A stretch of 64,000 nt of DNA from UBA3206 sp964548855. Lineage in GTDB: Bacteria > Bacillota_I > Bacilli_A > Acholeplasmatales > Anaeroplasmataceae. The notes under the pieces were generated by a model. The model searched no databases and had not been told where the DNA came from. It was given only the letters and a program-made list of their open reading frames with translations. Location: contig CAZJSR010000005.1 in assembly GCA_964548855.1 (NCBI GenBank), forward strand, positions 1-64,000. The letters are read 5' to 3'. A program made the translations under genes and the position numbers. Positions within the stretch are counted from its first letter, which is position 1. Each line of letters begins with the position of its first letter. Positions 1 through 9,422 of the stretch are shown here, one piece after another.

Positions 1-53
1 TCACCTGACCTTATAAATATAGTATACCCTACTTAATTAATTTATTCTATTAT

Positions 54-85
54 GTACAAAAAAATCACTTGTATGCAAGTGATTT
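54..85 (-). terminator. Rho-independent terminator of the efp-SDR unit
   Basis: A perfect 10-bp stem (AAATCACTTG with CAAGTGATTT, 4-nt loop) at 62-85 is followed on the minus strand by a run of seven T. It lies just past the stop of the SDR gene. The remaining bases 1-53 show no gene. Confidence 0.85.
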
Positions 86-88
86 ATT

Positions 89-832
89 TCAAACAGTACT
101 ATATTGTCCACCATCAACTCTAATAATAGAATTATTAATATAACTTGCATCATCGCTTACTAAAAAACTTACAACTTTTGCGACTTCTTCAGGATCACCA
201 AATCTTCTTAATAAAATCTTATCAAGTTCCATTTGCATAAACTCTTCATCATAATCTTTAAGTTCATTTTGAGTTCCAATAAAACCTGGAGCTATTGCAT
301 TAACAGTTGCGTAAGGAGCAAACTGAATAGAAAGGTTATGTGTAAGCGAATTTAAAGCCGCCTTAGAAGCATCGTATTCAAGACCCATTGGATAATATGT
401 ATTCATACCATTAGTAGATGATATATTAACAACTCTACCCCATTTATTGTCCATCATATGCCTGTAAGCTCTTTTGGCTGTTAAATAAGCACCAATAACA
501 TTAATATCTAGTGTCTTTCTAAAATCTTCTACTTTCTTTAAACTAAAAATATTAGGAATATCTATTGCAGCATTGTTAACTAAAATATCAACGCCTCCTA
601 ATTTAGTTTCAATCTCATCAAACATTTTAGAAACTTCATTCTCATTACTAACATCACATTTAATAACAAGTGATCGAACATTATATTTTTTAATTTTATT
701 ATTAAGTTCAAAAGCTTCATGTTCTGATGTATTATAATTAATAACACAATCATATCCCTTTGAAGCTAATTCTAAAATAATTGCAGCACCAATACCTTTT
801 GCACTACCAGTGACTAACGCAACTTTTCCCAT
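89..832 (-). CDS. SDR-family oxidoreductase (FabG-like)
   Basis: A 247-residue short-chain dehydrogenase/reductase, a cytosolic NAD(P)-dependent enzyme that oxidises or reduces a carbonyl/alcohol substrate. The Rossmann glycine motif TGSAKGIG sits at the N-terminus, followed by the NNAA structural motif, a catalytic Ser in NISST and the YDASK active-site pair. The C-terminus (VDGGQ) is typical of FabG-like enzymes. The ATG at 832 is chosen because GGAAGAG lies 6 nt upstream; an in-frame start nine codons earlier lacks a ribosome site. It begins one base after the efp stop, so it is probably translationally coupled to efp. The substrate cannot be deduced. No other fatty-acid synthesis gene is in the window, so calling it fabG would be a guess. 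Confidence 0.85.
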   Translation of the reverse strand: MGKVALVTGSAKGIGAAIILELASKGYDCVINYNTSEHEAFELNNKIKKYNVRSLVIKCDVSNENEVSKMFDEIETKLGGVDILVNNAAIDIPNIFSLKKVEDFRKTLDINVIGAYLTAKRAYRHMMDNKWGRVVNISSTNGMNTYYPMGLEYDASKAALNSLTHNLSIQFAPYATVNAIAPGFIGTQNELKDYDEEFMQMELDKILLRRFGDPEEVAKVVSFLVSDDASYINNSIIRVDGGQYSTV

Positions 833-833
833 A

Positions 834-1391
834 TTAAGCTCTTCCGCAATATGAACCATCTAATGTAGATACAATAACTTTGTCGTTTTCATTAATGAAT
901 TGAGGAACTCTAATTCTTAATCCAGTTTCAAGAGTCGCATCTTTTGTTGAAGTAGATGAAGCTCCTGGTGCAGCAGGTGTTGTTTCAGTTACAACTAATT
1001 CTACTTTGTCAGGGAAAGTAACATCTAATACTTCACTTTCAAAAAATCTTAAACTTAATTCAAGACCATCTAATAAATAATATTTTTGATCTCCAATTCT
1101 TTCTTCTGAAAGTTCATATGTTTCAAATGTTTCTTGGTCCATAAAATAATATGTACCACCTGCTTCATAAGAAAATTGAACATTTCTCTTTTCTATATTT
1201 GCTTGTTCAAATTTTGTATTAGTGTTAAAATTTCTTTCAACTATATTTCCATTTCTTAAATCTTTAAGTTTAGTTTTAAGAATGGCAGCTCCCTTTCCAG
1301 GTTTAACATGCATAAACTCTAAAACAACATAAAGTTTTCCTTCAATCATTAAAGTTAGTCCATTTCTAAAATCTCCAGCTTCAATTGCCAT
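834..1391 (-). CDS. efp: Elongation factor P
   Basis: A 185-residue EF-P, the usual length. It enters the ribosomal E site and relieves stalling at polyproline stretches. The N-terminal KOW-like domain carries the tip loop KPGKGAA, whose lysine is the residue modified in many bacteria. Two OB-like domains follow, and the protein ends with the EF-P signature VSTLDGSYCGRA. The ATG at 1391 has AGGAG about 10 nt upstream; a TTG three codons earlier abuts that ribosome site and is not credible. A good promoter precedes it (1428-1457). No EF-P modification enzyme (YmfI-, EpmA- or EarP-like) is recognisable here, although the coupled downstream SDR resembles the YmfI-type reductases of Bacillus; that link is speculative. 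Confidence 0.97.
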   Translation of the reverse strand: MAIEAGDFRNGLTLMIEGKLYVVLEFMHVKPGKGAAILKTKLKDLRNGNIVERNFNTNTKFEQANIEKRNVQFSYEAGGTYYFMDQETFETYELSEERIGDQKYYLLDGLELSLRFFESEVLDVTFPDKVELVVTETTPAAPGASSTSTKDATLETGLRIRVPQFINENDKVIVSTLDGSYCGRA

Positions 1392-1427
1392 AATAATCAA
1401 TCTCCTTTACGAATGTATATTCATTTT

Positions 1428-1457
1428 ATTTTAGCCTTTTTTATATATTCTTGTCAA
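1428..1457 (-). promoter_or_regulatory. Sigma-A-type promoter of efp
   Basis: On the minus strand, TTGACA (1452-1457) and TAAAAT (1428-1433) are separated by 18 bp, about 35 bp before the efp ATG. Confidence 0.7.
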
Positions 1458-1477
1458 GTTAAATTATGAAATATCTA

Positions 1478-2167
1478 TTAATCTACTATTGAATCGTAAC
1501 TTTTTATTAAACTAATAGACATATTACCATTAATAATACGTATTTCATCTAAAAACTCATGAGTATTTACTTCTTTCATTTCTATTAAGTAAGATAAATT
1601 ATATGTTGTGCCCATATCAGTTAATTTAATTTTAAGGATTTTGTGATAGTTCGTATATTTTTCAAATATATTATCAAATATGTTATCAAAAGACATATCT
1701 TCAGGTAATGTAATTTTAAGAATATAGCACATATCACTTTTCTTATTTATTAATTTTGAAGATATAATAAGTACCAAAAGTATTACAAAATACATTATTA
1801 GTGCCAATGCTATATAACCAAGACCTAATATAAAAGAATATATTACACTAAAAAACATATACGAAATTTCTAAAATTTCTATATTTTTAGATCTAAATCT
1901 CATTATAAGCATTCCAGCAATTAAAACCATAATTGCTCTAAAAGAATCTGTACCATCAATGTCCATGTTATCTACAACAATATTAGATATTGAAACAATC
2001 ATACATACAACAACACTTAAAATGATAATTGTAGTACCAAAATTAAGTTCTCTTCCTTTTTTGTTATTTAACTTATTATAAATAATGCTAAAACTAATAG
2101 CCGTAATTATAACAATTACTAAACTTAAAAAAAAACTAATCAAATTATCCTCTATTCTATTAAACAT
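1478..2167 (-). CDS. DUF4956 membrane protein, partner of the VTC-domain protein
   Basis: A 229-residue membrane protein of the DUF4956 family. About four to five hydrophobic segments occupy roughly residues 10-145. A soluble C-terminal domain of about 80 residues follows and resembles a small alpha/beta fold. DUF4956 proteins are commonly encoded beside bacterial VTC-domain polyphosphate polymerase-like proteins, as here. Its exact role is not established; a membrane partner or channel for the VTC protein is an inference. The ATG at 2167 is preferred over a GTG three codons upstream because that GTG lies inside the AGGTGAT ribosome site. It starts one base after the stop of the VTC gene, so the two are coupled. 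Confidence 0.8.
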   Translation of the reverse strand: MFNRIEDNLISFFLSLVIVIITAISFSIIYNKLNNKKGRELNFGTTIIILSVVVCMIVSISNIVVDNMDIDGTDSFRAIMVLIAGMLIMRFRSKNIEILEISYMFFSVIYSFILGLGYIALALIMYFVILLVLIISSKLINKKSDMCYILKITLPEDMSFDNIFDNIFEKYTNYHKILKIKLTDMGTTYNLSYLIEMKEVNTHEFLDEIRIINGNMSISLIKSYDSIVD

Positions 2168-2168
2168 G

Positions 2169-2861
2169 TCAATCACCTATATATTTCTTATATTCTTGTC
2201 CATACTTTGAAAATCTACTTGATTTAATTTTCAACTTAGATAATATTCTAACAAGCCAAAGTGGAAAATTATTTGTAGATTTTATTTCTAATATAAAAGT
2301 ATCCTCATCAAGTAATGATTTTCCGTATGGGTTATTAAATGATAAATTTTCTCTTCTTGTAATAATATTCGAGTCAATTGTTAGTCTAAGGTCATCATCA
2401 CAAGAAGAAAAAAACGCAAGTCTATCATATGATAAATACACCTTTGGAATTAAATCATATCTTTTTATTATATACATAATCTCTTTATACGCCATTAAAG
2501 ATGGATAATCATCGACGCGTAAACCATCTAATTCATATAAATTAAGAACTTCATCATTTAATGTAATTCTTCTTTTTCCTACTATACCATATGCCTTCTT
2601 CTTTACTTCCAAAAAATAAGTATTACTATTATAGTATTTTCTAAGTCTAACTTTCTCTTTAAAAACAGGCATTTCTATTGATTTAGATATCAGGTCATTA
2701 TTAGATGTATCATAGTAAATATTTTCTATTTTATATGGCATATAATTAGTACAAAATTTATCTAATGTCATTTTATTTTTTATTAATAAAATCAATTGCT
2801 CACATTGATACTTATTAAGTATATACTTCTCTTCAATACGATTAAAAACCAAAATACTCAT
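2169..2861 (-). CDS. VTC-domain protein, putative polyphosphate polymerase
   Basis: A 230-residue VTC domain without an SPX domain. The triphosphate-tunnel features are visible: an early RIEEKY, basic strand motifs KVRLRKYY and LEVKKK, a later KRRI, YDRLAFF, and the closing pattern LEIKS followed by RFSKYGQEY. In eukaryotic Vtc4 this fold makes polyphosphate from ATP on the inner membrane face, and bacterial homologues are thought to do something similar. Here it is first of a two-gene unit with a DUF4956 membrane protein. The family assignment is firm. The product (polyphosphate or a related polymer) is inferred from the family. Confidence 0.85.
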   Translation of the reverse strand: MSILVFNRIEEKYILNKYQCEQLILLIKNKMTLDKFCTNYMPYKIENIYYDTSNNDLISKSIEMPVFKEKVRLRKYYNSNTYFLEVKKKAYGIVGKRRITLNDEVLNLYELDGLRVDDYPSLMAYKEIMYIIKRYDLIPKVYLSYDRLAFFSSCDDDLRLTIDSNIITRRENLSFNNPYGKSLLDEDTFILEIKSTNNFPLWLVRILSKLKIKSSRFSKYGQEYKKYIGD

Positions 2862-2919
2862 ATACTACCTCATATGTTTATTTTGATATTACACTTTTAT
2901 TACATTTTTTACAAGTATT

Positions 2920-3510
2920 TTACAACATTTTGTATATTAAAATACACTCTCTTGCATCATATTTTTCATATAAATAACTACAATCTAGATTATCAACAAG
3001 AGACACATTTGATAAACTATTTAAATATTTTATATATGATTCTGACGGATAATAGAAAAATAATAGAACTTCTTTATTATCTCTTTTGCAAATAATTTCA
3101 ATTTTTTTTATCACTTCATCTAAAACTTTCACAGAAAAGGGATTAAAAAAATATGCACAATCTATATCACTTGGTATATACTCTTTCGCATTTATATGAA
3201 CAAATTCTACTTTCTTACTTTTTATAGCATTTTTCTTGTTTAAAAGTGCAGCGTTATACAATCTCTCGTCATATTCAATTCCAATAGAATAAGCTTTCGT
3301 TTGATAAGATATATATAAATCAACTCTTCCTTTACCACATCCATAATCGATTAAGACATCATTCTTTTTTATATAGCCACTCATCGCAAGAATTTCTAAA
3401 ACGCTATACGGAGTTGGTTCATATGGAAAATTAACATAATTCGAATTTGAATCATCACGACCATTTGTTTTAATATTTAATAACCTATCAATTTGTACTT
3501 CTATATCCAT
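2920..3510 (-). CDS. Class I SAM-dependent methyltransferase
   Basis: A 196-residue protein with the SAM-binding motif I VLIDYGCGKGRV at about residues 52-63, an acidic residue ending the next strand (GIEYDE), and a motif-IV-like FFNPFS near residue 120. This fits a Rossmann-fold methyltransferase. Proteins of this size and motif set are usually annotated only as methyltransferases, and the substrate is unknown. An N-terminal stretch with YEPTPYSVLEIL may be part of the substrate side. GGTGAT precedes the ATG. It ends 58 bp upstream of the VTC gene and is separated by 17 bp from the acetyltransferase gene upstream, so all may be one transcript. Confidence 0.8.
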   Translation of the reverse strand: MDIEVQIDRLLNIKTNGRDDSNSNYVNFPYEPTPYSVLEILAMSGYIKKNDVLIDYGCGKGRVDLYISYQTKAYSIGIEYDERLYNAALLNKKNAIKSKKVEFVHINAKEYIPSDIDCAYFFNPFSVKVLDEVIKKIEIICKRDNKEVLLFFYYPSESYIKYLNSLSNVSLVDNLDCSYLYEKYDARECILIYKML

Positions 3511-3527
3511 TAAATCACCATCTAATA

Positions 3528-3977
3528 TTATAATTTTATTCTATATACTCTAGTATCATCACCCGAAATATCTTTTTGAATTTCATAAAAAGAAAATCCA
3601 TATTTTTCATATAATCCAATATGATTAGTAGATATATACACATATTCATATCCCTTATTTTTAGAAATTTCCATGCATCTATCAACTAACATTTTAGCAT
3701 ATTTATTTTTACGATATTTAAAAAAAGTATACAAAAAGCCAATCCATGGTGTTAAATTTGTTGGTTGTACATCGTCCATATCTGATAATGTACAATAAGA
3801 AACTAAATCCGTATCTATAGTTAAAATAAATACTTTTGTATTTTTACCACATAAGTCATATATTGTATTATTTTTTATAATTTTATATAAATACTTTCCA
3901 GCTTTCCAATCAGATTCATTTATTTTATTTAACCAATATTCTTTATTAACATCTTCTAATAAATCAATAATTTTCAT
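3528..3977 (-). CDS. GNAT-family N-acetyltransferase
   Basis: A 149-residue protein of typical GNAT length. Fold elements are visible: a central strand FILTIDTDLVSYCTL, the acetyl-CoA-binding region RKNKYAKMLVDRCME around residues 87-101 (a relaxed Q/RxxGxA/G motif), the strand YEYVYISTN, and the typical ending GLYEKYGF. It would transfer an acetyl group from acetyl-CoA to an amine; the acceptor is unknown. GAGGG lies before the ATG. It is first in the group leading to the methyltransferase and VTC genes. Confidence 0.8.
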   Translation of the reverse strand: MKIIDLLEDVNKEYWLNKINESDWKAGKYLYKIIKNNTIYDLCGKNTKVFILTIDTDLVSYCTLSDMDDVQPTNLTPWIGFLYTFFKYRKNKYAKMLVDRCMEISKNKGYEYVYISTNHIGLYEKYGFSFYEIQKDISGDDTRVYRIKL

Positions 3978-4070
3978 TTTTATATCCCTCTCATATAATA
4001 CAAATACATTTTAACAAATAAAATTAATAATTTCTATAAAGAAAATTAATGATTTATTAATACTATTGAT

Positions 4071-4116
4071 TACAAAAAAATCTAGTATCAGCAATTATAT
4101 GCTTAATACTAGATTT
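4071..4116 (-). terminator. Terminator of the surface lipoprotein gene
   Basis: An 11-bp stem (AAATCTAGTAT at 4078-4088 with ATACTAGATTT at 4106-4116) is followed on the minus strand by a run of T. Confidence 0.85.
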
Positions 4117-4124
4117 CTTTTATA

Positions 4125-7022
4125 TTATTTATTACTATTTACTTCAGATTTTTCTAATACACTTTGATAAATAAATACGTCAAATGACTCTCTTGTGTCA
4201 GTGTCTTTATTAACACTCGTAAATACATATTTATCATTATCTTTTACTAATCTAAGCATATTATTAGAAGTTTCACCATAATATCTTGAATAAATAGTTA
4301 CCGCTCCATTAGATTCAAATTCAGTACTCATTCCATAGAACTCTTTATCACCATATTCACGATAAATTTTACCACCACTTAAAGATGTATATCCTGTTCT
4401 ATAAATATACGGAGTTCCAAACATTGTACCATCACTCGTATTACTTGAAGATTTAACTACATAAGAACCATAATATCCTGTTAAAAACTCTGTATATCCT
4501 GAATTATCATTTGTTAAATACCTCATATTTACAAACGCAAAATCATTATCATCACCAAGAAGAATATTACCATTTGAATCAACATTCACTTCTCTAGCTT
4601 CAACTTCATATTCACCATATCCAATAGATGGCATTTGCATAACAAAATATTTTCCATTTGCATATCCAACAATTGTATAATAGTATAATTCAAAATTCAC
4701 CCATGTAGAACCCTCGTTGGTCTTGAAATCAGATTTTGAGTTAATCTTTTTATATTCTTGTCTATATATCGTTGCATTTTTTGTTAAAACAATTTGTTCA
4801 TCATATAGAAGTTCAAATCTATAATTTCCAGCTTTAATAGGACCTCCAAATTCGTTACCTATTGTTATTTTATCATCAGATGGTCCAAAATTATTAACTA
4901 CAGTACCGTTTATTGTTATATCTAAATCCTTAGTATCTACTACTTCATTTGTATCTATATTAATCCATTTATAAGATATATGATTCCATATCTTAGAATT
5001 TGATTTAAATTCATATAAAGGAATATTATTAACTAAAACGTCTTTTAAAGATATAAAAGTCGCTTTACCATTGTATTCATGATCTAGATAGGAATAACCA
5101 TCTTGATATGAAAATTCAATATTATTTGGATTGACTAAAACAAAACTAAGTTCTGTTTTAATATTATTATTATATTTATAGGCATAGGTTATTTTATATG
5201 TACCTGGTACCTTGAAATCAACATCACTTAAATCTAATATAAAATCATCTTCTTCAAGTTTAAAATATGAATTCAGTACTGTTTTTCCATATAAATCATA
5301 TTCTTCTAAATTTATTTCATCACCAACTGAATAAACTAATCTATTATCACCTAATAATTTATCTTGATCCAATTCTATATATTTCATTTTTTCTCTAAAT
5401 CTAATAATTATATCCATACTATTTTTTACTGTTAACTCTAATTTATTTGAATCTTCAATTCGTTTTTCACCACTATACCATCCAAGGAATTCATAATAGT
5501 CATTTTCAATAATCTCAAACTCTATACTTTCATTAGTTTTTAAATATAATCTAGTCCCACTAGAACTATATGAGTTTCCGAATTTATCAACAAGATATCC
5601 TCCATAAGCCGAAAAATCTATATTTACATATGTCTGACTAGTTTCATATTTTCCCTTTAAAACTATATTTTCTTCAGGCATTTCAAAACAATAAACAAAA
5701 TCTTTAGAAACTAAATTATCATCTTCATCATACCAACCAGTAAATGCATATCCATTCTTTAGTTCAGCATAAAGTGTAACTAATTTACCTTTAGGAACAT
5801 TTATATTTAAATTATTCAATTCAAATCCAGAATTGTAACGGAATTTTAAATTATCGTCCTTTGTACTAACATCTAATGAATATCCTTTTTCAACAACTTC
5901 TATTTTAAGAGATGCACATATATTAGGATTATTTTTATATTTATAAGTAATAGTATATTTACCTAGTTTTGAATAATCAACTCCACCATCATCATAAGTA
6001 ATATAATCATTAAAGTCAGACATACCACTTGAATAATATCCATAATTTTTCGCACCACCATTTGCAAGAATTCCCATTACTTGCACATTTTCTGGTGTAG
6101 GTCTATCCAAAGAATCCTTTAATACAATAGTATTTATAGGCTCATTGAATCTATAACTAAAACCACATGAAGAAGCAACAAGTTCTAATTTTACAGGATC
6201 AGTTTTATATGCAAAAACTGCGCATATTTTTTTATCACTATCCATAGTTACTGTGTATCTTGAATCACTCGAAATAAAAGTATCTTCTGTTGAAGAACTA
6301 AGATCATCAGCCTCATACCATCCAACAAAATAATAGTCAGGATAACAATGTGCTTTAACAGTATAACTAGTACCTTCTGCAATTTCTATGTCTCTGTATG
6401 TTATATCTTCATCATTAATATCCCGAACAGCACCACCCTCACTAAATGATGCAGGAACTATTCTTCTTGCAACAGTATAAAGTTTATATTTCTTATTTAT
6501 ATTTTCATCATCTTTATCATCATTTCCCAAATCAGAAGATTCGATTCTCTTTACAAAAACAAATTTAGAGAAACTCTCAGTTTCAAATGTCACAATACCA
6601 ATTTTATATATGGCATTTAATCGTTCTATCTCTCCATTATCTTTAATATGTAAGACATCATAACCTGTTAAATCATACGTTACAGGAATACTAACTTTAA
6701 CTTTACCATTTAATTTAACCTTAACTCCGTCTTTTATAATAGATAAATCAAATACATAAACATCTTTTGTTTTATCGTATTTTTCTCCTTCAATTTTTGT
6801 AATTATACTACTATATTCTTGATTTTTAGAATCTACTATGTTTGCCTCTAAAACACTACCTTCTTCAAATTTAACACCTTCAACAACAATTCAACTTTCT
6901 GTTCTTAATTTATCTATCTTTTCAGAAGAAAAACAAGATGTTAATATCAAAATCAAAACTATAGAGCATATTACAAATAATATAGATTTAAAAAAGTTAT
7001 TCTTAACATAACATGTTTTCAT
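4125..7022 (-). pseudogene. Large InlB-repeat/Ig-like surface lipoprotein, interrupted by one in-frame UGA
   Basis: Reading from the ATG at 7022 (GGAGG upstream) gives 966 codons, intact except for a single TGA at 6891-6893 (codon 44). Codons 1-30 are a lipoprotein signal with a hydrophobic core and the lipobox LTSC, so the protein would be anchored outside the membrane. After the stop, the same frame stays open to 4125 with no frameshift. The continued frame starts with a domain ending in a TFETESFSKFVFV motif. Three InlB B-repeat (Listeria-Bacteroides type) units follow, each with a GWY core (FVGWYEA, FTGWYDE, FLGWYSG), alternating with bacterial Ig-like units ending in YTITYKYK and YKITYAYK. 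The C-terminal region is aromatic-rich and lipocalin-like. No ATG lies between the stop and 6593, only a GTG with no signal peptide. The gene is therefore a recent pseudogene, a readthrough case, or carries a sequence error. The role is probably adhesion or surface display. Confidence 0.8.
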
Positions 7023-7120
7023 AACAAATCCCTCCTATTCTTTTTTTATAATGAATCCCTTACAATTTTATTATAGCATATTATATATATATATATATTA
7101 ATACAATTTTATATATAAAT

Positions 7121-7153
7121 TAAAAACCTTAACAATATAAAATGTTAAGGTTT
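7121..7153 (-). terminator. Terminator of the MBL-fold gene
   Basis: A 10-bp stem (AAACCTTAAC at 7125-7134 with GTTAAGGTTT at 7144-7153) followed by a T-rich tract on the minus strand. A short TA dinucleotide run lies next to it at about 7081-7098. Confidence 0.8.
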
Positions 7154-7179
7154 ACATATAATTTGAAATTTTATTAATC

Positions 7180-8004
7180 TTATAATTTTAACTCTATACC
7201 GACTGATAAGTAACAAAGTCTATCACTTAATATATTTCTCATTCTTAGAAATGCTTTTTTTCCAGTACAGTGACATGTATAATAATTACTATTATTTTGT
7301 AACAATAAAATAGCTAATTTATCAATAATTTCATTAGATTCATATCTTTTAGTAGGTGGATTATACAAATGAAAGCCACCTATTACATTTTTTATATTAT
7401 TAGATGTTATTTTTTTCGCTTCATTTATTATATTAATTATTCCTGAATGTGAACATCCAGAAAATAACACATAATTGTCATTATTTCTTATAATTAAATT
7501 TTGTTCATGTCTGAAATCATCTAATTCAAGATGTCCATCTTTTTTTCTATATAATACACTATTTGATTTTAAATGACATTCTTCTTGTTTAACATTTGAA
7601 AATAAGAATAATTCGTCATCTATATTCATATTACCACTAACTAATTCTATTTGGTTTTCATATTTAAGTTTTTTATCTAATCCAACATTAATATAAAATC
7701 CTAATACTTTAATAAAGTGTTCATCAAAAGCATCTTCTTTTATATATATTTTTGCGTGCTTGTTTATATTAATGAATTCTCTTAATGCTCCACCATGATC
7801 TTTATGTCCATGTGATATTATTACTGTATCAATTTTAGATAAATCAATATTCATTTTATTAGCATTTTTTATAAATAATTTATTAGGTCCTAAATCAAAA
7901 AGAATTTTATGTTTTATAGTTTCGATGTAAAGGCATAATCCATGCTTACTGTGAAATTCTTTTGATATTGAAGTATTTTCAACTAAAGGTATAATTTTAA
8001 TCAT
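7180..8004 (-). CDS. MBL-fold metallo-hydrolase
   Basis: A 274-residue metallo-beta-lactamase-fold protein. The metal-binding motif HGHKDHGG is near residues 65-72. A later FSGCSHSGI contributes another metal ligand, and GGFHL and the end YTCHCTGKKAF supply the remaining histidines. The order and length match the subgroup often annotated as dihydropterin-ribofuranosylaminobenzene 5'-phosphate synthase-like, which hydrolyses phosphoester-type substrates. No methanopterin pathway would be expected here, so only the fold and metal dependence are safe. It lies at the edge of a decayed accessory region with its own terminator, and looks like an independent unit. Confidence 0.8.
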   Translation of the reverse strand: MIKIIPLVENTSISKEFHSKHGLCLYIETIKHKILFDLGPNKLFIKNANKMNIDLSKIDTVIISHGHKDHGGALREFININKHAKIYIKEDAFDEHFIKVLGFYINVGLDKKLKYENQIELVSGNMNIDDELFLFSNVKQEECHLKSNSVLYRKKDGHLELDDFRHEQNLIIRNNDNYVLFSGCSHSGIINIINEAKKITSNNIKNVIGGFHLYNPPTKRYESNEIIDKLAILLLQNNSNYYTCHCTGKKAFLRMRNILSDRLCYLSVGIELKL

Positions 8005-8039
8005 AATTAATAACTCCCCTTCTTACAATCAGATTATTA

Positions 8040-8880
8040 CTATTAGTTTATCATTTAAAACTATTTAATAATATTTTACATTTGAGTGATAAATATTTAT
8101 TGTCACCATTAATATCTTTAACAAGATTTATAGAGTTTAGAGTATAAACTCTATATTTATCATTTTAGAATTATAATGCAAGAATACTTCATTTTTAATT
8201 TTAGTTCCATTTAGAACTTATACTTGATTTTCCTTAACAAGTTTTTCACATTTAGAACTAACATTTCCACTTCAAGTATAGTTTCAAACTAGTATAATAA
8301 GTTTACCACTTGACCAATTTTCATATACTAAGAATAAAATTTACTGCTTCAGCATTTTTAATTCTTACGTGTATAGTAAGTAGTTTTACCATTATCTTAT
8401 AATTTCTTTAATGCTTTTTCAATTGAATTACTTAAAAGTGAACCACATAAAATTATAATATTCACTTTTTAAAACTTTCCAATTTACTTACTTATGACAC
8501 ATCTAACCATTGAAACTGACGATTTATTATCTTGAATAATATTCATTCTATCTTCAAAATCATTATATGTTGACATTATAGTTGAAAACGTATATCTAAC
8601 AAAAGGCTTACACCTTGATACTCTTCTTTTGTTACAAATCTAAATTCATAATTATCAAAAGTATTTGTTTATTTCACCTAACCGAGTATAACTAATAACA
8701 CGTGCATTTGTAATAATACATCCTTTTCTATTATAAATAATACGAGTTCCAAAAGACTCTCTAACATCATCACTACTAGCTTCTACCTCAACATTCGAAC
8801 CAATAGTTTTTATTAAATATATTGTTTGGATTCAACAATAGAACTAGTCAATAATCATAAAGATAATTGACATCAAAATT
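8040..8880 (-). pseudogene. Decayed coding region with a trypsin-like protease fragment and a second unidentified relic
   Basis: No open frame of length survives, but minus-strand pieces read like protein in shifting frames. At about 8655-8820 one frame gives VEVEASSDDVRESFGT followed by RIIYNRKGCIITNARVIS. This matches the start of a trypsin-like (HtrA/S1C) protease, where GxGxII...GxIITNxHV is expected; the His position reads R. It continues in another frame as DNYEFRFVTKEEYQG. At about 8060-8470 pieces such as SNSIEKALKKL, NAEAVNFILSI, NWSSGKLII and YRVYTLNSINLVKDINGD come from a second relic that I cannot identify. Several frameshifts and stops separate the pieces. This fills the 957-bp stretch without an intact gene. 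Confidence 0.5.
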
Positions 8881-8961
8881 ATCATTATAAATACATTTTT
8901 TTCATATAAATTCTCTTAATCAATTTTAATCCAATTAATATACATCTAAAACAATTTCATT

Positions 8962-9264
8962 TTACAGTTTTTGACAATATTTGTAAATAACTAATTTATT
9001 TGTAAATGGTAATATAGAAGTGTAGTTTAGGGAGTGAGGATAATGAAAGGCAGTAACATATACTTCAGATTCTGGACATATACTTAATCTATCAATATTA
9101 AATATAATTCTATAATCTCTAGTTGTTTTAGCTGTTACTTCTTTATTAGGAAACTTACTTGATGGTTCAAACTCAACTAATACTCCATCACCTAATTTAT
9201 ACATTTTAGAAACTAACTCCACTATTAAAATTGCAATCCTTTTATTACTTTCAATATTATCCAT
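8962..9264 (-). CDS. Small protein of unknown function, possibly truncated
   Basis: A 100-residue frame with no family I recognise. The N-terminal half is helical (IAILIVELVSKMYKLG). The middle has a strand-like RDYRIIFNIDRL followed by EVYVTAFH, a pattern resembling the segment before the HExxH motif of small metallopeptidases, but here the text after FH is not HExxH. That could mean the gene was once longer and is broken at its 3' end, which fits the neighbouring decayed sequence. The ribosome site is weak (AGGTGAT about 7 nt before the ATG). Whether it is expressed is uncertain. Confidence 0.4.
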   Translation of the reverse strand: MDNIESNKRIAILIVELVSKMYKLGDGVLVEFEPSSKFPNKEVTAKTTRDYRIIFNIDRLSICPESEVYVTAFHYPHSLNYTSILPFTNKLVIYKYCQKL

Positions 9265-9379
9265 ATAATCACCTATTTTTGTAGTAACATTATACCATAA
9301 AAGAAATATTAATTTACTCTCACTACTTTAAACCTATTAAGAAAAATTAAATAGGCAATTAATTATAAAAACTTCATAC

Positions 9380-9409
9380 AAAAAAATCTTAACACAAAAT
9401 GTCTTAAGA
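9380..9409 (-). terminator. Terminator of the DUF262/DUF1524 gene
   Basis: On the minus strand TCTTAA and TTAAGA form a 6-bp stem, followed by seven T. It lies 14 bp past the stop of the DUF262 gene. Confidence 0.65.
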
Positions 9410-9422
9410 CTTTATATTATAT

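Noticed and set aside
2796..3095. Plus-strand 99-codon open frame
   Set aside because: Antisense to the methyltransferase and VTC genes, low-complexity Ile/Leu/Tyr text, no ribosome site.
6593..6595. GTG as the true start of the 822-residue surface protein
   Set aside because: No ribosome site or signal peptide; the same frame continues upstream to a proper lipoprotein signal at 7022, broken only by one UGA.
6891..6893. UGA coding for Trp as in mycoplasmas
   Set aside because: UGA ends rnr and the VTC gene, and RF2 is present with SPF and GGQ intact. Only this one gene has an internal UGA.
7081..7098. TA dinucleotide microsatellite as a phase-variation switch
   Set aside because: It lies in the spacer upstream of the lipoprotein promoter region but outside any coding frame, and is short; nothing links it to expression.
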